Part shown: positions 1 through 11,970 of the stretch, piece after piece
Numbering within the stretch: the first letter of the stretch is position 1
Layout of the letters: every line of letters starts with the position of its first letter
DNA from: Paracyclopina nana
Lineage: Eukaryota > Arthropoda > Copepoda > Cyclopoida > Cyclopettidae
NCBI GenBank assembly: GCA_019096065.1
Contig: JAGUCH010000008.1
Coordinates: forward strand, 3,477,001 to 3,541,000
Length of the DNA stretch: 64,000 nt
Direction: 5' to 3'
The notes under the pieces: generated by a model
What the model was told of the DNA's origin: nothing
What the model saw: the letters and a program-made list of their open reading frames with translations, nothing else
Database searches by the model: none
Made by a program: the position numbers and the translations under genes

Positions 1-1829
1 GTCCTGAAAGTCCACCAAAAACTGAGACACTTTTACTTCATAGTCCACTCAGTATCTCAGCCCCCTGGCTCAGCATTAATTTTTGAAAAGTGCACTTTTT
101 GCACCCCTTGCACCATTTATTGCTCAGTGCTGAGAGGCCCAATCAAAAAACTGATTGCTCAGTCTCAACCAGGACATTAGGAGCTTGGTTTGGTCGCTTC
201 ATACCCAAGTGGCTATCTCAGCTTTTAGGGGTGCTCACCTCAGCACCTTCTCAAATATTACTGAGCAGGCTGAGCTGCAATCCATTGGTGGGTCCTGAAA
301 GTCCACCAAAACTGAGACACTTTTACTTCATAGTCCACTCAGTATCTCAGCCCCCTGGCTCAGCATTAATTTTTGAAAAGTGCACTTTTTGCACCCCTTG
401 CACCATTTATTGCTCAGTGCTGAGAGGCCCAATAAAAAACTGATTGCTCAGTCTCAACCAGGACATTAGGAGCTTGGTTTGGTCGCTTCATACCCAAGTG
501 GCTATCTCAGCTTTTAGGGGTGCTCACCTCAGCACCTTCTCAAATATTACTGAGCAGGCTGAGCTGCAATCCATTGGTGGGTCCTGAAAGTCCACCAAAA
601 ACTGAGACACTTTTACTTCATAGTCCACTCAGTATCTCAGCCCCCTGGCTCAGCATTAATTTTTGAAAAGTGCACTTTTTGCACCCCTTGCACCATTTAT
701 TACTCAGTGCTGAGAGGCCCAATCAAAAAACTGATTGCTCAGTCTCAACCAGGACATTAGGAGCTTGGTTTGGTCGCTTCATACCCAAGTGGCTATCTCA
801 GCTTTTTGGTGCTCACCTCAGCACCTTCTCAAATATTACTGAGCAGGCTGAGCTGCAATCCATTGGTGGGTCCTGAAAGTCCACCAAAAACTGAGACACT
901 TTTACTTCATAGTCCACTCAGTATCTCAGCCCCCTGGCTCAGCATTAATTTTTGAAAAGTGCACTTTTGCACCCCTTGCACCATTTATTGCTCAGTGCTG
1001 AGAGGCCCAATCAAAAACTGATTGCTCAGTCTCAACCAGGACATTAGGAGCTTGGTTTGGTCGCTTCATACCCAAGTGGCTATCTCAGCTTTTAGGGGTG
1101 CTCACCTCAGCACCTTCTCAAATATTACTGAGCAGGCTGAGCTGCAATCCATTGGTGGGTCCTGAAAGTCCACCAAAAACTGAGACACTTTTACTTCATA
1201 GTCCACTCAGTATCTCAGCCCCCTGGCTCAGCATTAATTTTTGAAAAGTGCACTTTTTGCACCCCTTGCACCATTTATTACTCAGTGCTTAGAGGCCCAA
1301 TCAAAAAACTGATTGCTCAGTCTCAACCAGGACATTAGGAGCTTGGTTTGGTCGCTTCATACCCAAGTGGCTATCTCAGCTTTTAGGGGTGCTCACCTCA
1401 GCACCTTCTCAAATATTACTGAGCAGGCTGAGCTGCAATCCATTGGTGGGTCCTGAAAGTCCACCAAAAACTGAGACACTTTTACTTCATAGTCCACTTA
1501 GTATCTCAGCCCCCTGGCTCAGCATTAATTTTTGAAAAGTGCACTTTTTGCACCCCTTGCACCATTTATTGCTCAGTGCTGAGAGGCCCAATCAAAAAAC
1601 TGATTGCTCAGTCTCAACCAGGACATTAGGAGCTTGGTTTGGTCGCTTCATACCCAAGTGGCTATCTCAGCTTTTAGGGGTGCTCACCTCAGCACCTTCT
1701 CAAATATTACTGAGCAGGCTGAGCTGCAATCCATTGGTGGATCCTGAAAGTCCAACAAAAACTGAGACACTTTTACTTCATAGTCCACTCAGTATCTCAG
1801 CCCCCTGGCTCAGCATTAATTTTTGAAAA

Positions 1830-2120
1830 GTGTACTTTTTGCACCCCTTGCACCATTTATTGCTCAGTGCTGAGAGGCCCAATCAAAAAACTGATTGCTC
1901 AGTCTCAACCAGGACATTAGGAGCTTGGTTTGGTCGCTTCATACCCAAGTGGCTATCTCAGCTTTTAGGGGTGCTCACCTCAGCACCTTCTCAAATATTA
2001 CTGAGCAGGCTGAGCTGCAATCCATTGGTGGGTCCTGAAAGTCCACCAAAAACTGAGACACTTTTACTTCATAGTCCACTCAGTATCTCAGCCCCCTGGC
2101 TCAGCATTAATTTTTGAAAA
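1830..2120 (+). repeat. Representative satellite monomer (291 bp)
   Basis: This is one full unit, from the GTG at the conventional start used here to the base before the next unit. It holds eleven copies of CTCAG or its complement CTGAG, at 1863, 1870, 1898, 1957, 1979, 2001, 2010, 2053, 2079, 2087 and 2100. The first two form a perfect palindrome, CTCAG-TG-CTGAG (1863-1874). Two CTCAGC copies lie exactly 22 bp apart (1957 and 1979) and bound the segment that is lost in the recurrent short variant. The unit length of 291 bp is 97 codons, so any reading frame stays in register from one unit to the next. Confidence 0.95.
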
Positions 2121-5100
2121 GTGCACTTTTTGCACCCCTTGCACCATTTATTGCTCAGTGCTGAGAGGCCCAATAAAAAAACTGATTGCTCAGTCTCAAC
2201 CAGGACATTAGGAGCTTGGTTTGGTCGCTTCATACCCAAGTGGCTATCTCAGCTTTTAGGGGTGCTCACCTCAGCACCTTCTCAAATATTACTGAGCAGG
2301 CTGAGCTGCAATCCATTGGTGGATCCTGAAAGTCCAACAAAAACTGAGACACTTTTACTTCATAGTCCACCCAGTATCTCAGCCCCCTGGCTCAGCATTA
2401 ATTTTTGAAAAGTGCACTTTTTGCACCCCTTGCACCATTTATTGCTCAGTGCTGAGAGGCCCAATAAAAAAACTGATTGCTCAGTCTCAACCAGGACATT
2501 AGGAGCTTGGTTTGGTCGCTTCATACCCAAGTGGCTATCTCAGCTTTTAGGGGTGCTCACCTCAGCACCTTCTCAAATATTACTGAGCAGGCTGAGCTGC
2601 AATCCATTGGTGGGTCCTGAAAGTCCACCAAAAACTGAGACACTTTTACTTCATAGTCCACTCAGTATCTCAGCCCCCTGGCTCAGCATTAATTTTTGAA
2701 AAGTGCACTTTTTGCACCCCTTGCACCATTTATTGCTCAGTGCTGAGAGGCCCAATAAAAAACTGATTGCTCAGTCTCAACCAGGACATTAGGAGCTTGG
2801 TTTGGTCGCTTCATACCCAAGTGGCTATCTCAGCTTTTAGGGGTGCTCACCTCAGCACCTTCTCAAATATTACTGAGCAGGCTGAGCTGCAATCCATTGG
2901 TGGATCCTGAAAGTCCAACAAAAACTGAGACACTTTTACTTCATAGTCCACTCAGTATCTCAGCCCCCTGGCTCAGCATTAATTTTTGAAAAGTGTACTT
3001 TTTGCACCCCTTGCACCATTTATTGCTCAGTGCTGAGAGGCCCAATCAAAAAACTGATTGCTCAGTCTCAACCAGGACATTAGGAGCTTGGTTTGGTTGC
3101 TTCATACCCAAGTGGCTATCTCAGCTTTTAGGTTTGCTCACCTCAGCACCTTCTCAAATATTACTGAGCAGGCTGAGCTGCAATCCATTGGTGGATCCTG
3201 AAAGTCCACAAAACACTGAGACACTTTTACTTCATAGTCCACTCAGTATCTCAGCCCCTGGCTCAGCATTAATTTTTGAAAAAAGGCACTTTTGGCACCC
3301 CTTGCATCATTTATTGCTCAGTGCTGAGAGGCCCAATAAAAAAACTGATTGCTCAGTCTCAACCAGGACATTAGGAGCTTGGTTTGGTTGCTTCATACCC
3401 AAGTGGCTATCTCAGCTTTTAGGGGTGCTCACCTCAGCACCTTCTCAAATATTACTGAGCAGGCTGAGCTGCAATCCATTGGTGGGTCCTGAAAGTCCAC
3501 CAAAAACTGAGACACTTTTACTTCATAGTCCACTCAGTATCTCAGCCCCCTGGCTCAGCATTAATTTTTGAAAAGTGCACTTTTTGCACCCCTTGCACCA
3601 TTTATTGCTCAGTGCTGAGAGGCCCAATCAAAAAACTGATTGCTCAGTCTCAACCAGGACATTAGGAGCTTGGTTTGGTTGCTTCATACCCAAGTGGCTA
3701 TCTCAGCTTTTAGGGGCTCTCACCTCAGCACCTTCTCAAATATTACTGAGCAGGCTGAGCTGCAATCCATTGGTGGGTCCTGAAAGTCCACCAAAAACTG
3801 AGACACTTTTACTTCATAGTCCACTCAGTATCTCAGCCCCCTGGCTCAGCATTAATTTTTGAAAAGTGTACTTTTTGCACCCCTTGCACCATTTATTGCT
3901 CAGTGCTGAGAGGCCCAATAAAAAACTGATTGCTCAGTCTCAACCAGGACATTAGGAGCTTGGTTTGGTCGCTTCATACCCAAGTGGCTATCTCAGCTTT
4001 TAGGGGTGCTCACCTCAGCACCTTCTCAAATATTACTGAGCAGGCTGAGCTGCAATCCATTGGTGGGTCCTGAAAGTCCACCAAAAACTGAGACACTTTT
4101 ACTTCATAGTCCACTCAGTATCTCAGCCCCCTGGCTCAGCATTAATTTTTGAAAAGTGCACTTTTTGCACCCCTTGCACCATTTATTGCTCAGTGCTGAG
4201 AGGCCCAATCAAAAAACTGATTGCTCAGTCTCAACCAGGACATTAGGAGCTTGGTTTGGTCGCTTCATACCCAAGTGGCTATCTCAGCTTTTAGGGGTGC
4301 TCACCTCAGCACCTTCTCAAATATTACTGAGCAGGCTGAGCTGCAATCCATTGGTGGATCCTGAAAGTCCACAAAAACTGAGACACTTTTACTTCATAGT
4401 CCACTCAGTATCTCAGCCCCCTGGCTCAGCATTAATTTTTTAAAAGTGCACTTTTTGCACCCCTTGCACCATTTATTACTCAGTGCTGAGAGGCCCAATC
4501 AAAGACTGATTGCTCAGTCTCAACCAGGACATTAGGAGCTTGGTTTGGTTGCTTCATACCCAAGTGGCTATCTCAGCTTTTAGGGGTGCTCACCTCAGCA
4601 CCTTCTCAAATATTACTGAGCAGACTGAGCTGCAATCCATTGGTGGATCCTGAAAGTCCACAAAAACTGGGGCACCTTTTCTTCATAGTCCACTCAGTAT
4701 CTCAGCCCCTGGCTCAGCATTAATTTTTGAAAAAGTGCACTTTTGGCACCCCTTGCATCATTTATTGCTCAGTGCTGAGAGGCCCAATAAAAAAACTGAT
4801 TGCTCAGTCTCAACCAGGACATTAGGAGCTTGGTTTGGTTGCTTCATACCCAAGTGGCTATCTCAGCTTTTAGGGTGCTCACCTCAGCACCTTCTCAAAT
4901 ATTACTGAGCAGGCTGAGCTGCAATCCATTGGTGGGTCCTGAAAGTCCACCAAAAACTGAGACACTTTTACTTCATAGTCCACTCAGTATCTCAGCCCCC
5001 AGGCTCAGCATTAATTTTTGAAGAAAGGCACTTTTGGCACCCCTTGCATCATTTATTGCTCAGTGCTGAGAGGCCCAATAAAAAACTGATTGCTCAGTCT

Positions 5101-8100
5101 CAACCAGGACATTAGGAGCTTGGTTTGGTCGCTTCATACCCAAGTGGCTATCTCAGCTTTTAGGGGTGCTCACCTCAGCACCTTCTCAAATATTACTGAG
5201 CAGGCTGAGCTGCAATCCATTGGTGGGTCCTGAAAGTCCACCAAAAACTGAGACACTTTTACTTCATAGTCCACTCAGTATCTCAGCACCCTGGCTCAGC
5301 ATTAATTTTTGAAAAGTGCACTTTTTGCACCCCTTGCACCATTTATTGCTCAGTGCTGAGAGGCCCAATCAAAAAACTGATTGCTCAGTCTCAACCAGGA
5401 CATTAGGAGCTTGGTTTGGTCGCTTCATACCCAAGTGGCTATCTCAGCTTTTAGGGGTGCTCACCTCAGCACATTCTCAAATATTACTGAGCAGGCTGAG
5501 CTGCAATCCATTGGTGGGTCCTGAAAGTCCACCAAAAACTGAGACACTTTTACTTCATAGTCCACTCAGTATCTCAGCCCCCTGGCTCAGCATTAATTTT
5601 TGAAAAGTGCACTTTTTGCACCCCTTGCACCATTTATTACTCAGTGCTGAGAGGCCCAATCAAAAAACTGATTGCTCAGTCTCAACCAGGACATTAGGAG
5701 CTTGGTTTGGTCGCTTCATACCCAAGTGGCTATCTCAGCTTTTAGGGGTGCTCACCTCAGCACCTTCTCAAATATTACTGAGCAGGCTGAGCTGCAATCC
5801 ATTGGTGGGTCCTGAAAGTCCACCAAAAACTGAGACACTTTTACTTCATAGTCCACTCAGTATCTCAGCCCCTGGCTCAGCATTAATTTTTGAAAAGTGC
5901 ACTTTTGCACCCCTTGCACCATTTATTGCTCAGTGCTGAGAGGCCCAATCAAAACTGATTGCTCAGTCTCAACCAGGACATTAGGAGCTTGGTTTGGTCG
6001 CTTCATACCCAAGTGGCTATCTCAGCTTTTAGGGGTGCTCACCTCAGCACCTTCTCAAATATTACTGAGCAGGCTGAGCTGCAATCCATTGGTGGATCCT
6101 GAAAGTCCAACAAAAACTTAGACACTTTTACTTCATAGTCCACTCAGTATCTCAGCCCCCTGGCTCAGCATTAATTTTTGAAAAGTGCACTTTTTGCACC
6201 CCTTGCACCATTTATTGCTCAGTGCTGAGAGGCCCAATCAAAAAACTGATTGCTCAGTCTCAACCAGGACATTAGGAGCTTGGTTTGGTCGCTTCATACC
6301 CAAGTGGCTATCTCAGCTTTTAGGGGTGCTCACCTCAGCACCTTCTCAAATATTACTGAGCAGGCTGAGCTGCAATCCATTGGTGGGTCCTGAAAGTCCA
6401 CCAAAAACTGAGACACTTTTACTTCATAGTCCACTCAGTATCTCAGCCCCCTGGCTCAGCATTAATTTTTGAAAAGTGCACTTTTTGCACCCCTTGCACC
6501 ATTTATTGCTCAGTGCTGAGAGGCCCAATAAAAAAACTGATTGCTCAGTCTCAACCAGGACATTAGGAGCTTGGTTTGGTCGCTTCATACCCAAGTGGCA
6601 ATCTCAGCTTTTAGGGGTGCTCACCTCAGCACCTTCTCAAATATTACTGAGCAGGCTTAGCTGCAATCCATTGGTGGGTCCTGAAAGTCCAACAAAAACT
6701 GAGACACTTTTACTTCATAGTCCACCCAGTATCTCAGCCCCCTGGCTCAGCATTAATTTTTGAAAAGTGCACTTTTTGCACCCCTTGCACCATTTATTGC
6801 TCAGTGCTGAGAGGCCCAATCAAAAACTGATTGCTCAGTCTCAACCAGGACATTAGGAGCTTGGTTTGGTCGCTTCATACCCAAGTGGCTATCTCAGCTT
6901 TTAGGGGTGCTCACCTCAGCACCTTCTCAAATATTACTGAGCAGGCTGAGCTGCAATCCATTGGTGGGTCCTGAAAGTCCACCAAAAACTGAGACACTTT
7001 TACCTCATATCCCACTCAGTATCTCAGCACCCTGGCTCAGCATTAATTTTTGAAAAGTGCACTTTTTGCACCCCTTGCACCATTTATTGCTCAGTGCTGA
7101 GAGGCCCAATCAAAAAACTGATTGCTCAGTCTCAACCAGGACATTAGGAGCTTGGTTTGGTCGCTTCATACCCAAGTGGCTATCTCAGCTTTTAGGGGTG
7201 CTCACCTCAGCACCTTCTCAAATATTACTGAGCAGGCTGAGCTGCTATCCATTGGTGGGTCCTGAAAGTCCACCAAAAACTGAGACACTTTTACTTCATA
7301 GTCCACTCAGTATCTCAGCACCCTGGCTCAGCATTAATTTTTGAAAAGTGCACTTTTTGCACCCCTTGCACCATTTATTGCTCAGTGCTGAGAGGCCCAA
7401 TCAAAAAACTGATTGCTCAGTCTCAACCAGGACATTAGGAGCTTGGTTTGGTTGCTTCATACCCAAGTGGCTATCTCAGCTTTTAGGGGTGCTCACCTCA
7501 GCACCTTCTCAAATATTACTGAGCAGGCTGAGCTGCAATCCATTGGTGGATCCTGAAAGTCCACAAAAAACTGAGAGACTTTTACTTCATAGTCCACTCA
7601 GTATCTCAGCCCCCTGGCTCAGCATTAATTTTTGAAAAGTGCACTTTTTGCACCCCTTGCACCATTTATTACTCAGTGCTGAGAGGCCCAATCAAAAACT
7701 GATTGCTCAGTCTCAACCAGGACATTAGGCGCTTGATTTGATTGCTTCATAACCAAGTGGCTATCTCAGCTTTTAGGGTGCTCACCTCAGCACCTTCTCA
7801 AATATTACTGAGCAGGCTGAGCTGCAATCCATTGGTGGATCCTGAAAGTCCACAAAAAACTGAGGGACTTTTACTTCATAGTCCACTCAGTATCTCAGCC
7901 CCCTGGCTCAGCATTAATTTTTGAAAAAAGGCACTTTTGGCACCCCTTGCATCATTTATTGCTCAGTGCTGAGAGGCCCAATAAAAAAACTGATTGCTCA
8001 GTCTCAACCAGGACATTAGGAGCTTGGTTTGGTTGCTTCATACCCAAGTGGCTATCTCAGCTTTTAGGGGTGCTCACCTCAGCACCTTCTCAAATATTAC

Positions 8101-9092
8101 TGAGCAGGCTGAGCTGCAATCCATTGGTGGGTCCTGAAAGTCCACCAAAAACTGAGACACTTTTACTTCATAGTCCACTCAGTATCTCAGCCCCCTGGCT
8201 CAGCATTAATTTTTGAAAAGTGCACTTTTTGCACCCCTTGCACCATTTATTGCTCAGTGCTGAGAGGCCCAATCAAAAAACTGATTGCTCAGTCTCAACC
8301 AGGACATTAGGAGCTTGGTTTGGTCGCTTCATACCCAAGTGGCTATCTCAGCTTTTAGGGGTGCTCACCTCAGCACCTTCTCAAATATTACTGAGCAGGC
8401 TGAGCTGCAATCCATTGGTGGGTCCTGAAAGTCCACCAAAAACTGAGACACTTTTACTTCATAGTCCACCCAGTATCTCAGCCCCCTGGCTCAGCATTAA
8501 TTTTTGAAAAGTGCACTTTTTTCACCCCTTGCACCATTTATTGCTCAGTGCTGAGAGGCCCAATCAAAAAACTGATTGCTCAGTCTCAACCAGGACATTA
8601 GGAGCTTGGTTTGGTCGCTTCATACCCAAGTGGCTATCTCAGCTTTTAGGGGTGCTCACCTCAGCACCTTCTCAAATATTACTGAGCAGGCTGAGCTGCA
8701 ATCCATTGGTGGGTCCTGAAAGTCCACCAAAAACTGAGACACTTTTACTTCATAGTCCACTCAGTATCTCAGCCCCCTAGCTCAGCATTAATTTTTGAAA
8801 AGTGCACTTTTTGCACCCCTTGCACCATTTATTACTCAGTGCTTAGAGGCCCAATCAAAAAACTGATTGCTCAGTCTCAACCAGGACATTAGGAGCTTGG
8901 TTTGGTCGCTTCATACCCAAGTGGCTATCTCAGCTTTTAGGGGTGCTCACCTCAGCACCTTCTCAAATATTACTGAGCAGGCTGAGCTGCAATCCATTGG
9001 TGGGTCCTGAAAGTCCACCAAAAACTGAGACACTTTTACTTCATAGTCCACTCAGTATCTCAGCACCCTGGCTCAGCATTAATTTTTGAAAA

Positions 9093-11068
9093 GTGCACTT
9101 TTTGCACCCCTTGCACCATTTATTGCTCAGTGCTGAGAGGCCCAATCAAAAAACTGATTGCTCAGTCTCAACCAGGACATTAGGAGCTTGGTTTGGTTGC
9201 TTCATACCCAAGTGGCTATCTCAGCTTTTAGGGGTGCTCACCTCAGCACCTTCTCAAATATTACTGAGCAGGCTGAGCTGCAATCCATTGGTGGATCCTG
9301 AAAGTCCACAAAAAACTGAGAGACTTTTACTTCATAGTCCACTCAGTATCTCAGCCCCCTGGCTCAGCATTAATTTTTGAAGAAAGGCACTTTTGGCACC
9401 CCTTGCATCATTTATTGCTCAGTGCTGAGAGGCCCAATAAAAAAACTGATTGCTCAGTCTCAACCAGGACATTAGGAGCTTGGTTTGGTCGCTTCATACC
9501 CAAGTGGCTATCTCAGCTTTTAGGGGTGCTCACCTCAGCACCTTCTCAAATATTACTGAGCAGGCTGAGCTGCAATCCATTGGTGGGTCCTGAAAGTCCA
9601 CCAAAAACTGAGACACTTTTACTTCATAGTTCACTCAGTATCTCAGCCCCCTGGCTCAGCATTAATTTTTGAAAAGTGCACTTTTTGCACCCCTTGCACC
9701 ATTTATTGCTCAGTGCTGAGAGGCCCAATCAAAAAACTGATTGCTCAGTCTCAACCAGGACATTAGGAGCTTGGTTTGGTCGCTTCATACCCAAGTGGCT
9801 ATCTCAGCTTTTAGGGGTGCTCACCTCAGCACCTTCTCAAATATTACTGAGCAGGCTGAGCTGCAATCCATTGGTGGGTCCTGAAAGTCCACCAAAAACT
9901 GAGACACTTTTACTTCATAGTCCACTCAGTATCTCAGCCCCCTGGCTCAGCATTAATTTTTGAAAAGTGCACTTTTTGCACCCCTTGCACCATTTATTAC
10001 TCAGTGCTGAGAGGCCCAATCAAAAAACTGATTGGTCAGTCTCAACCAGGACATTAGGAGCTTGGTTTGGTCGCTTCATACCCAAGTGGCTATCTCAGCT
10101 TTTAGGGGTGCTCACCTCAGCACCTTCTCAAATATTACTGAGCAGGCTGAGCTGCAATCCATTGGTGGGTCCTGAAAGTCCACCAAAAACTGAGACACTT
10201 TTACTTCATAGTCCACTCAGTATCTCAGCCCCCTGGCTCAGCATTAATTTTTGAAAAGTGCACTTTTTGCACCCCTTGCACCATTTATTGCTCAGTGCTG
10301 AGAGGCCCAATCAAAAAACTGATTGCTCAGTCTCAACCAGGACATTAGGAGCTTGGTTTGGTCGCTTCATACCCAAGTGGCTATCTCAGCTTTTAGGGGT
10401 GCTCACCTCAGCACCTTCTCAAATATTACTGAGCAGGCTGAGCTGCAATTCATTGGTGGATCCTGAAAGTCCACAAAAAACTGAGAGACTTTTACTTCAT
10501 AGTCCACTCAGTATCTCAGCCCCCTGGCTCAGCATTAATTTTTGAAGAAAGGCACTTTTGGCACCCCTTGCATCATTTATTGCTCAGTGCTGAGAGGCCC
10601 AATAAAAAAACTGATTGCTCAGTCTCAACCAGGACATTAGGAGCTTGGTTTGGTCGCTTCATACCCAAGTGGCTATCTCAGCTTTTAGGGGTGCTCACCT
10701 CAGCACCTTCTCAAATATTACTGAGCAGGCTGAGCTGCAATCCATTGGTGGGTCCTGAAAGTCCACCAAAAACTGAGACACTTTTACTTCATAGTCCACT
10801 CAGTATCTCAGCCCCCTGGCTCAGCATTAATTTTTGAAAAGTGCACTTTTTGCACCCCTTGCACCATTTATTGCTCAGTGCTGAGAGGCCCAATCAAAAA
10901 ACTGATTGCTCAGTCTCAACCAGGACATTAGGAGCTTGGTTTGGTCGCTTCATACCCAAGTGGCTATCTCAGCTTTTAGGGGTGCTCACCTCAGCACCTT
11001 CTCAAATATTACTGAGCAGGCTGAGCTGCAATCCATTGGTGGATCCTGAAAGTCCAACAAAAACTTAG
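9093..11068 (+). repeat. 1165-bp four-monomer period in the left array
   Basis: The ACTGAGAGAC monomer followed by the GAAGAAAGGCAC junction occurs at about 9093-9402 and again at 10258-10567, an offset of 1165 bp (four monomers plus one base). A related pair of monomers is at 7348-7946. Confidence 0.65.
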
Positions 11069-11147
11069 ACACTTTTACTTCATAGTCCACTCAGTATCTC
11101 AGCCCCCTGGCTCAGCATTAATTTTTGAAAAGTGCACTTTTTGCACC

Positions 11148-11152
11148 CCTTG
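11148..11152. repeat. Target-site duplication of E1, left copy (CCTTG)
   Basis: CCTTG ends the satellite just before the LTR and recurs at 17973-17977 directly after the other LTR. Together the flanks rebuild the normal satellite text GCACCCCTTGCACC. A 5-bp duplication is usual for Ty3/gypsy integrases. Confidence 0.95.
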
Positions 11153-11449
11153 TGGTTGGTCCCGACCTCGTGGGTGACACTTAAGGCACTACTACTCGAG
11201 CTACGCCGGTTGGATCCCTGGTCTTGTACCAGGAAACCGTGAGCACTACTACGCCGAGATTTACCAGATCGAGGCGAACGTATCCACTTTGATACGAGAT
11301 GTGTACTGAGTGTAATTCAGTGCAAGCTTAAGCAATACAGAAAGAATGAATGAGTGCACGCGCGCGCTGGGGTAACAAGGGAGTATCTACTATAGCTATA
11401 ATACACGTGAGAGTCAATATAGGGAAGTATGCTTCAACATGATACAACA
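11153..11449 (-). repeat. E1 3' LTR
   Basis: 297 bp, read on the minus strand from TGTTGTATC to CCAACCA, so it has the TG...CA ends typical of LTRs. It matches 17676-17972 except for one base. On the minus strand an E-box-like CACGTG is followed by a TATA-like TATTATAGCTATAG (around 11387-11407), a plausible core promoter in the 5' copy. A 6-bp stem, CCTGGT with ACCAGG (11217-11233), lies towards the U5 side. No AATAAA was seen. Confidence 0.95.
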
Positions 11450-11457
11450 CCTCCCCC
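11450..11457 (-). other. E1 polypurine tract
   Basis: On the minus strand this reads GGGGGAGG, immediately upstream of the 3' LTR. It would prime plus-strand DNA synthesis. Its direct contact with the LTR is the usual arrangement. Confidence 0.85.
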
Positions 11458-11727
11458 AAGTGGGTACGGATACCCCTGGGTAGCTGTAATCACTAACATA
11501 TTAGCCTATCAATTGACCTCGAACTACTCTAATTTTGGGGCCTAGGATTTATGATATACCTAGCAAGCGAGAATTTCGATGAGAGCATAAAAAACCTAAT
11601 GAAATAGAAAAATAGGAAAAATGCATAGCGTATCAAAATTCAGTTCCATCATCCGATCCAGTGTCTTCATTTCTCTATGTTGCTCTTCAAGGCGATGTCG
11701 TCAAAGCAACCTCCCCTCCATTGGTCA
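11458..11727 (-). other. E1 3' untranslated region
   Basis: About 270 bp between the small membrane ORF and the polypurine tract. I see no convincing coding capacity, repeat or polyadenylation signal here. Confidence 0.6.
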
Positions 11728-11943
11728 TCATTTTGAGCACCATATGAACATTCCAACGCCAATAGCTACCATTGCAGCTACAAACATGCAGTACTTCTGG
11801 CGATCATCTTTGACTACTCTGGCCAACTCGTCACGCTTCAAGTCCATGATCTTGGCGACCTCGGACTTCGTGACAGGTGCGTTGGGGTCCCAATCCGGAT
11901 GATCCCAATCTACGGGGGGACGGTTAGCTTGGCCTTTTGACAT
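11728..11943 (-). CDS. Small C-terminally membrane-anchored protein of E1 (71 aa), possible accessory or envelope-like ORF
   Basis: I do not recognise this protein. It begins with a true ATG at 11943, 24 bp after the stop of the integrase frame. The first 50 residues are hydrophilic, with a tryptophan/aspartate/proline-rich start (PPVDW near residue 9) and a charged, probably helical middle. Residues about 51-69 form one hydrophobic segment, rich in Met, Val, Ala, Gly and Ile, followed by a very short tail. That layout suggests a tail-anchored membrane protein. A consensus 3' splice site ends two bases before the ATG, so it could be the first ORF of a spliced subgenomic RNA. Small membrane ORFs behind pol are not standard in Ty3/gypsy; function unknown. 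Conservation in other copies would decide whether it is a gene. Confidence 0.6.
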   Translation of the reverse strand: MSKGQANRPPVDWDHPDWDPNAPVTKSEVAKIMDLKRDELARVVKDDRQKYCMFVAAMVAIGVGMFIWCSK

Positions 11944-11945
11944 GC

Positions 11946-11970
11946 CTGCAACATAGAGAAAAACACTTTA
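11946..11970 (-). promoter_or_regulatory. Putative 3' splice acceptor before the 71-aa ORF
   Basis: On the minus strand the text GTGTTTTTCTCTATGTTGCAG is a pyrimidine tract ending in CAG, with the exon G at 11945 followed by C and then the ATG at 11943. A possible branch sequence, CTAAAG, overlaps the stop codon of the integrase frame (TAA at 11970-11968). The match to the animal acceptor consensus is strong, but use of the site is inferred. Confidence 0.6.

Larger units (their letters stand above)
1..11152 (+). repeat. 291-bp satellite array, left segment
   Basis: This is a head-to-tail tandem array of about 38 monomers of 291 bp, with all copies in the same orientation. A representative unit is 1830-2120. 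Most copies differ by a few substitutions or 1-3 base indels in A/T runs. Two recurrent subtypes are visible. One reads GGTCC then CCACC near monomer position 205; the other reads GGATCC then CCAACA or CCACAA. A third variant at the monomer junction (for example 3283, 7925, 9381, 10546) has GGCAC...TTGGCACC and GCATC in place of GCACC. The sense strand of the typical monomer has no ATG, so the 95-codon open frame that begins at GTG in each unit is not a gene. It is probably pericentromeric or other heterochromatic satellite (inference). Confidence 0.97.

Noticed and set aside
1539-1826. 95-codon open frame repeated in almost every satellite monomer
   Set aside because: It starts at GTG in every unit, the typical monomer has no ATG on this strand, and 291 bp is a multiple of three, so one stop-free unit makes all of them open. 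No family resemblance. Treated as a by-product of the repeat.
2993-3571. 192-codon frame spanning two satellite monomers
   Set aside because: It arises from an indel at the monomer junction that removes the TGA from the frame; still GTG-started and satellite-only.
11621-11902. 93-codon plus-strand frame at the E1 3' end
   Set aside because: Overlaps the minus-strand 71-codon membrane ORF, which has better start and splice context; no recognisable domain.
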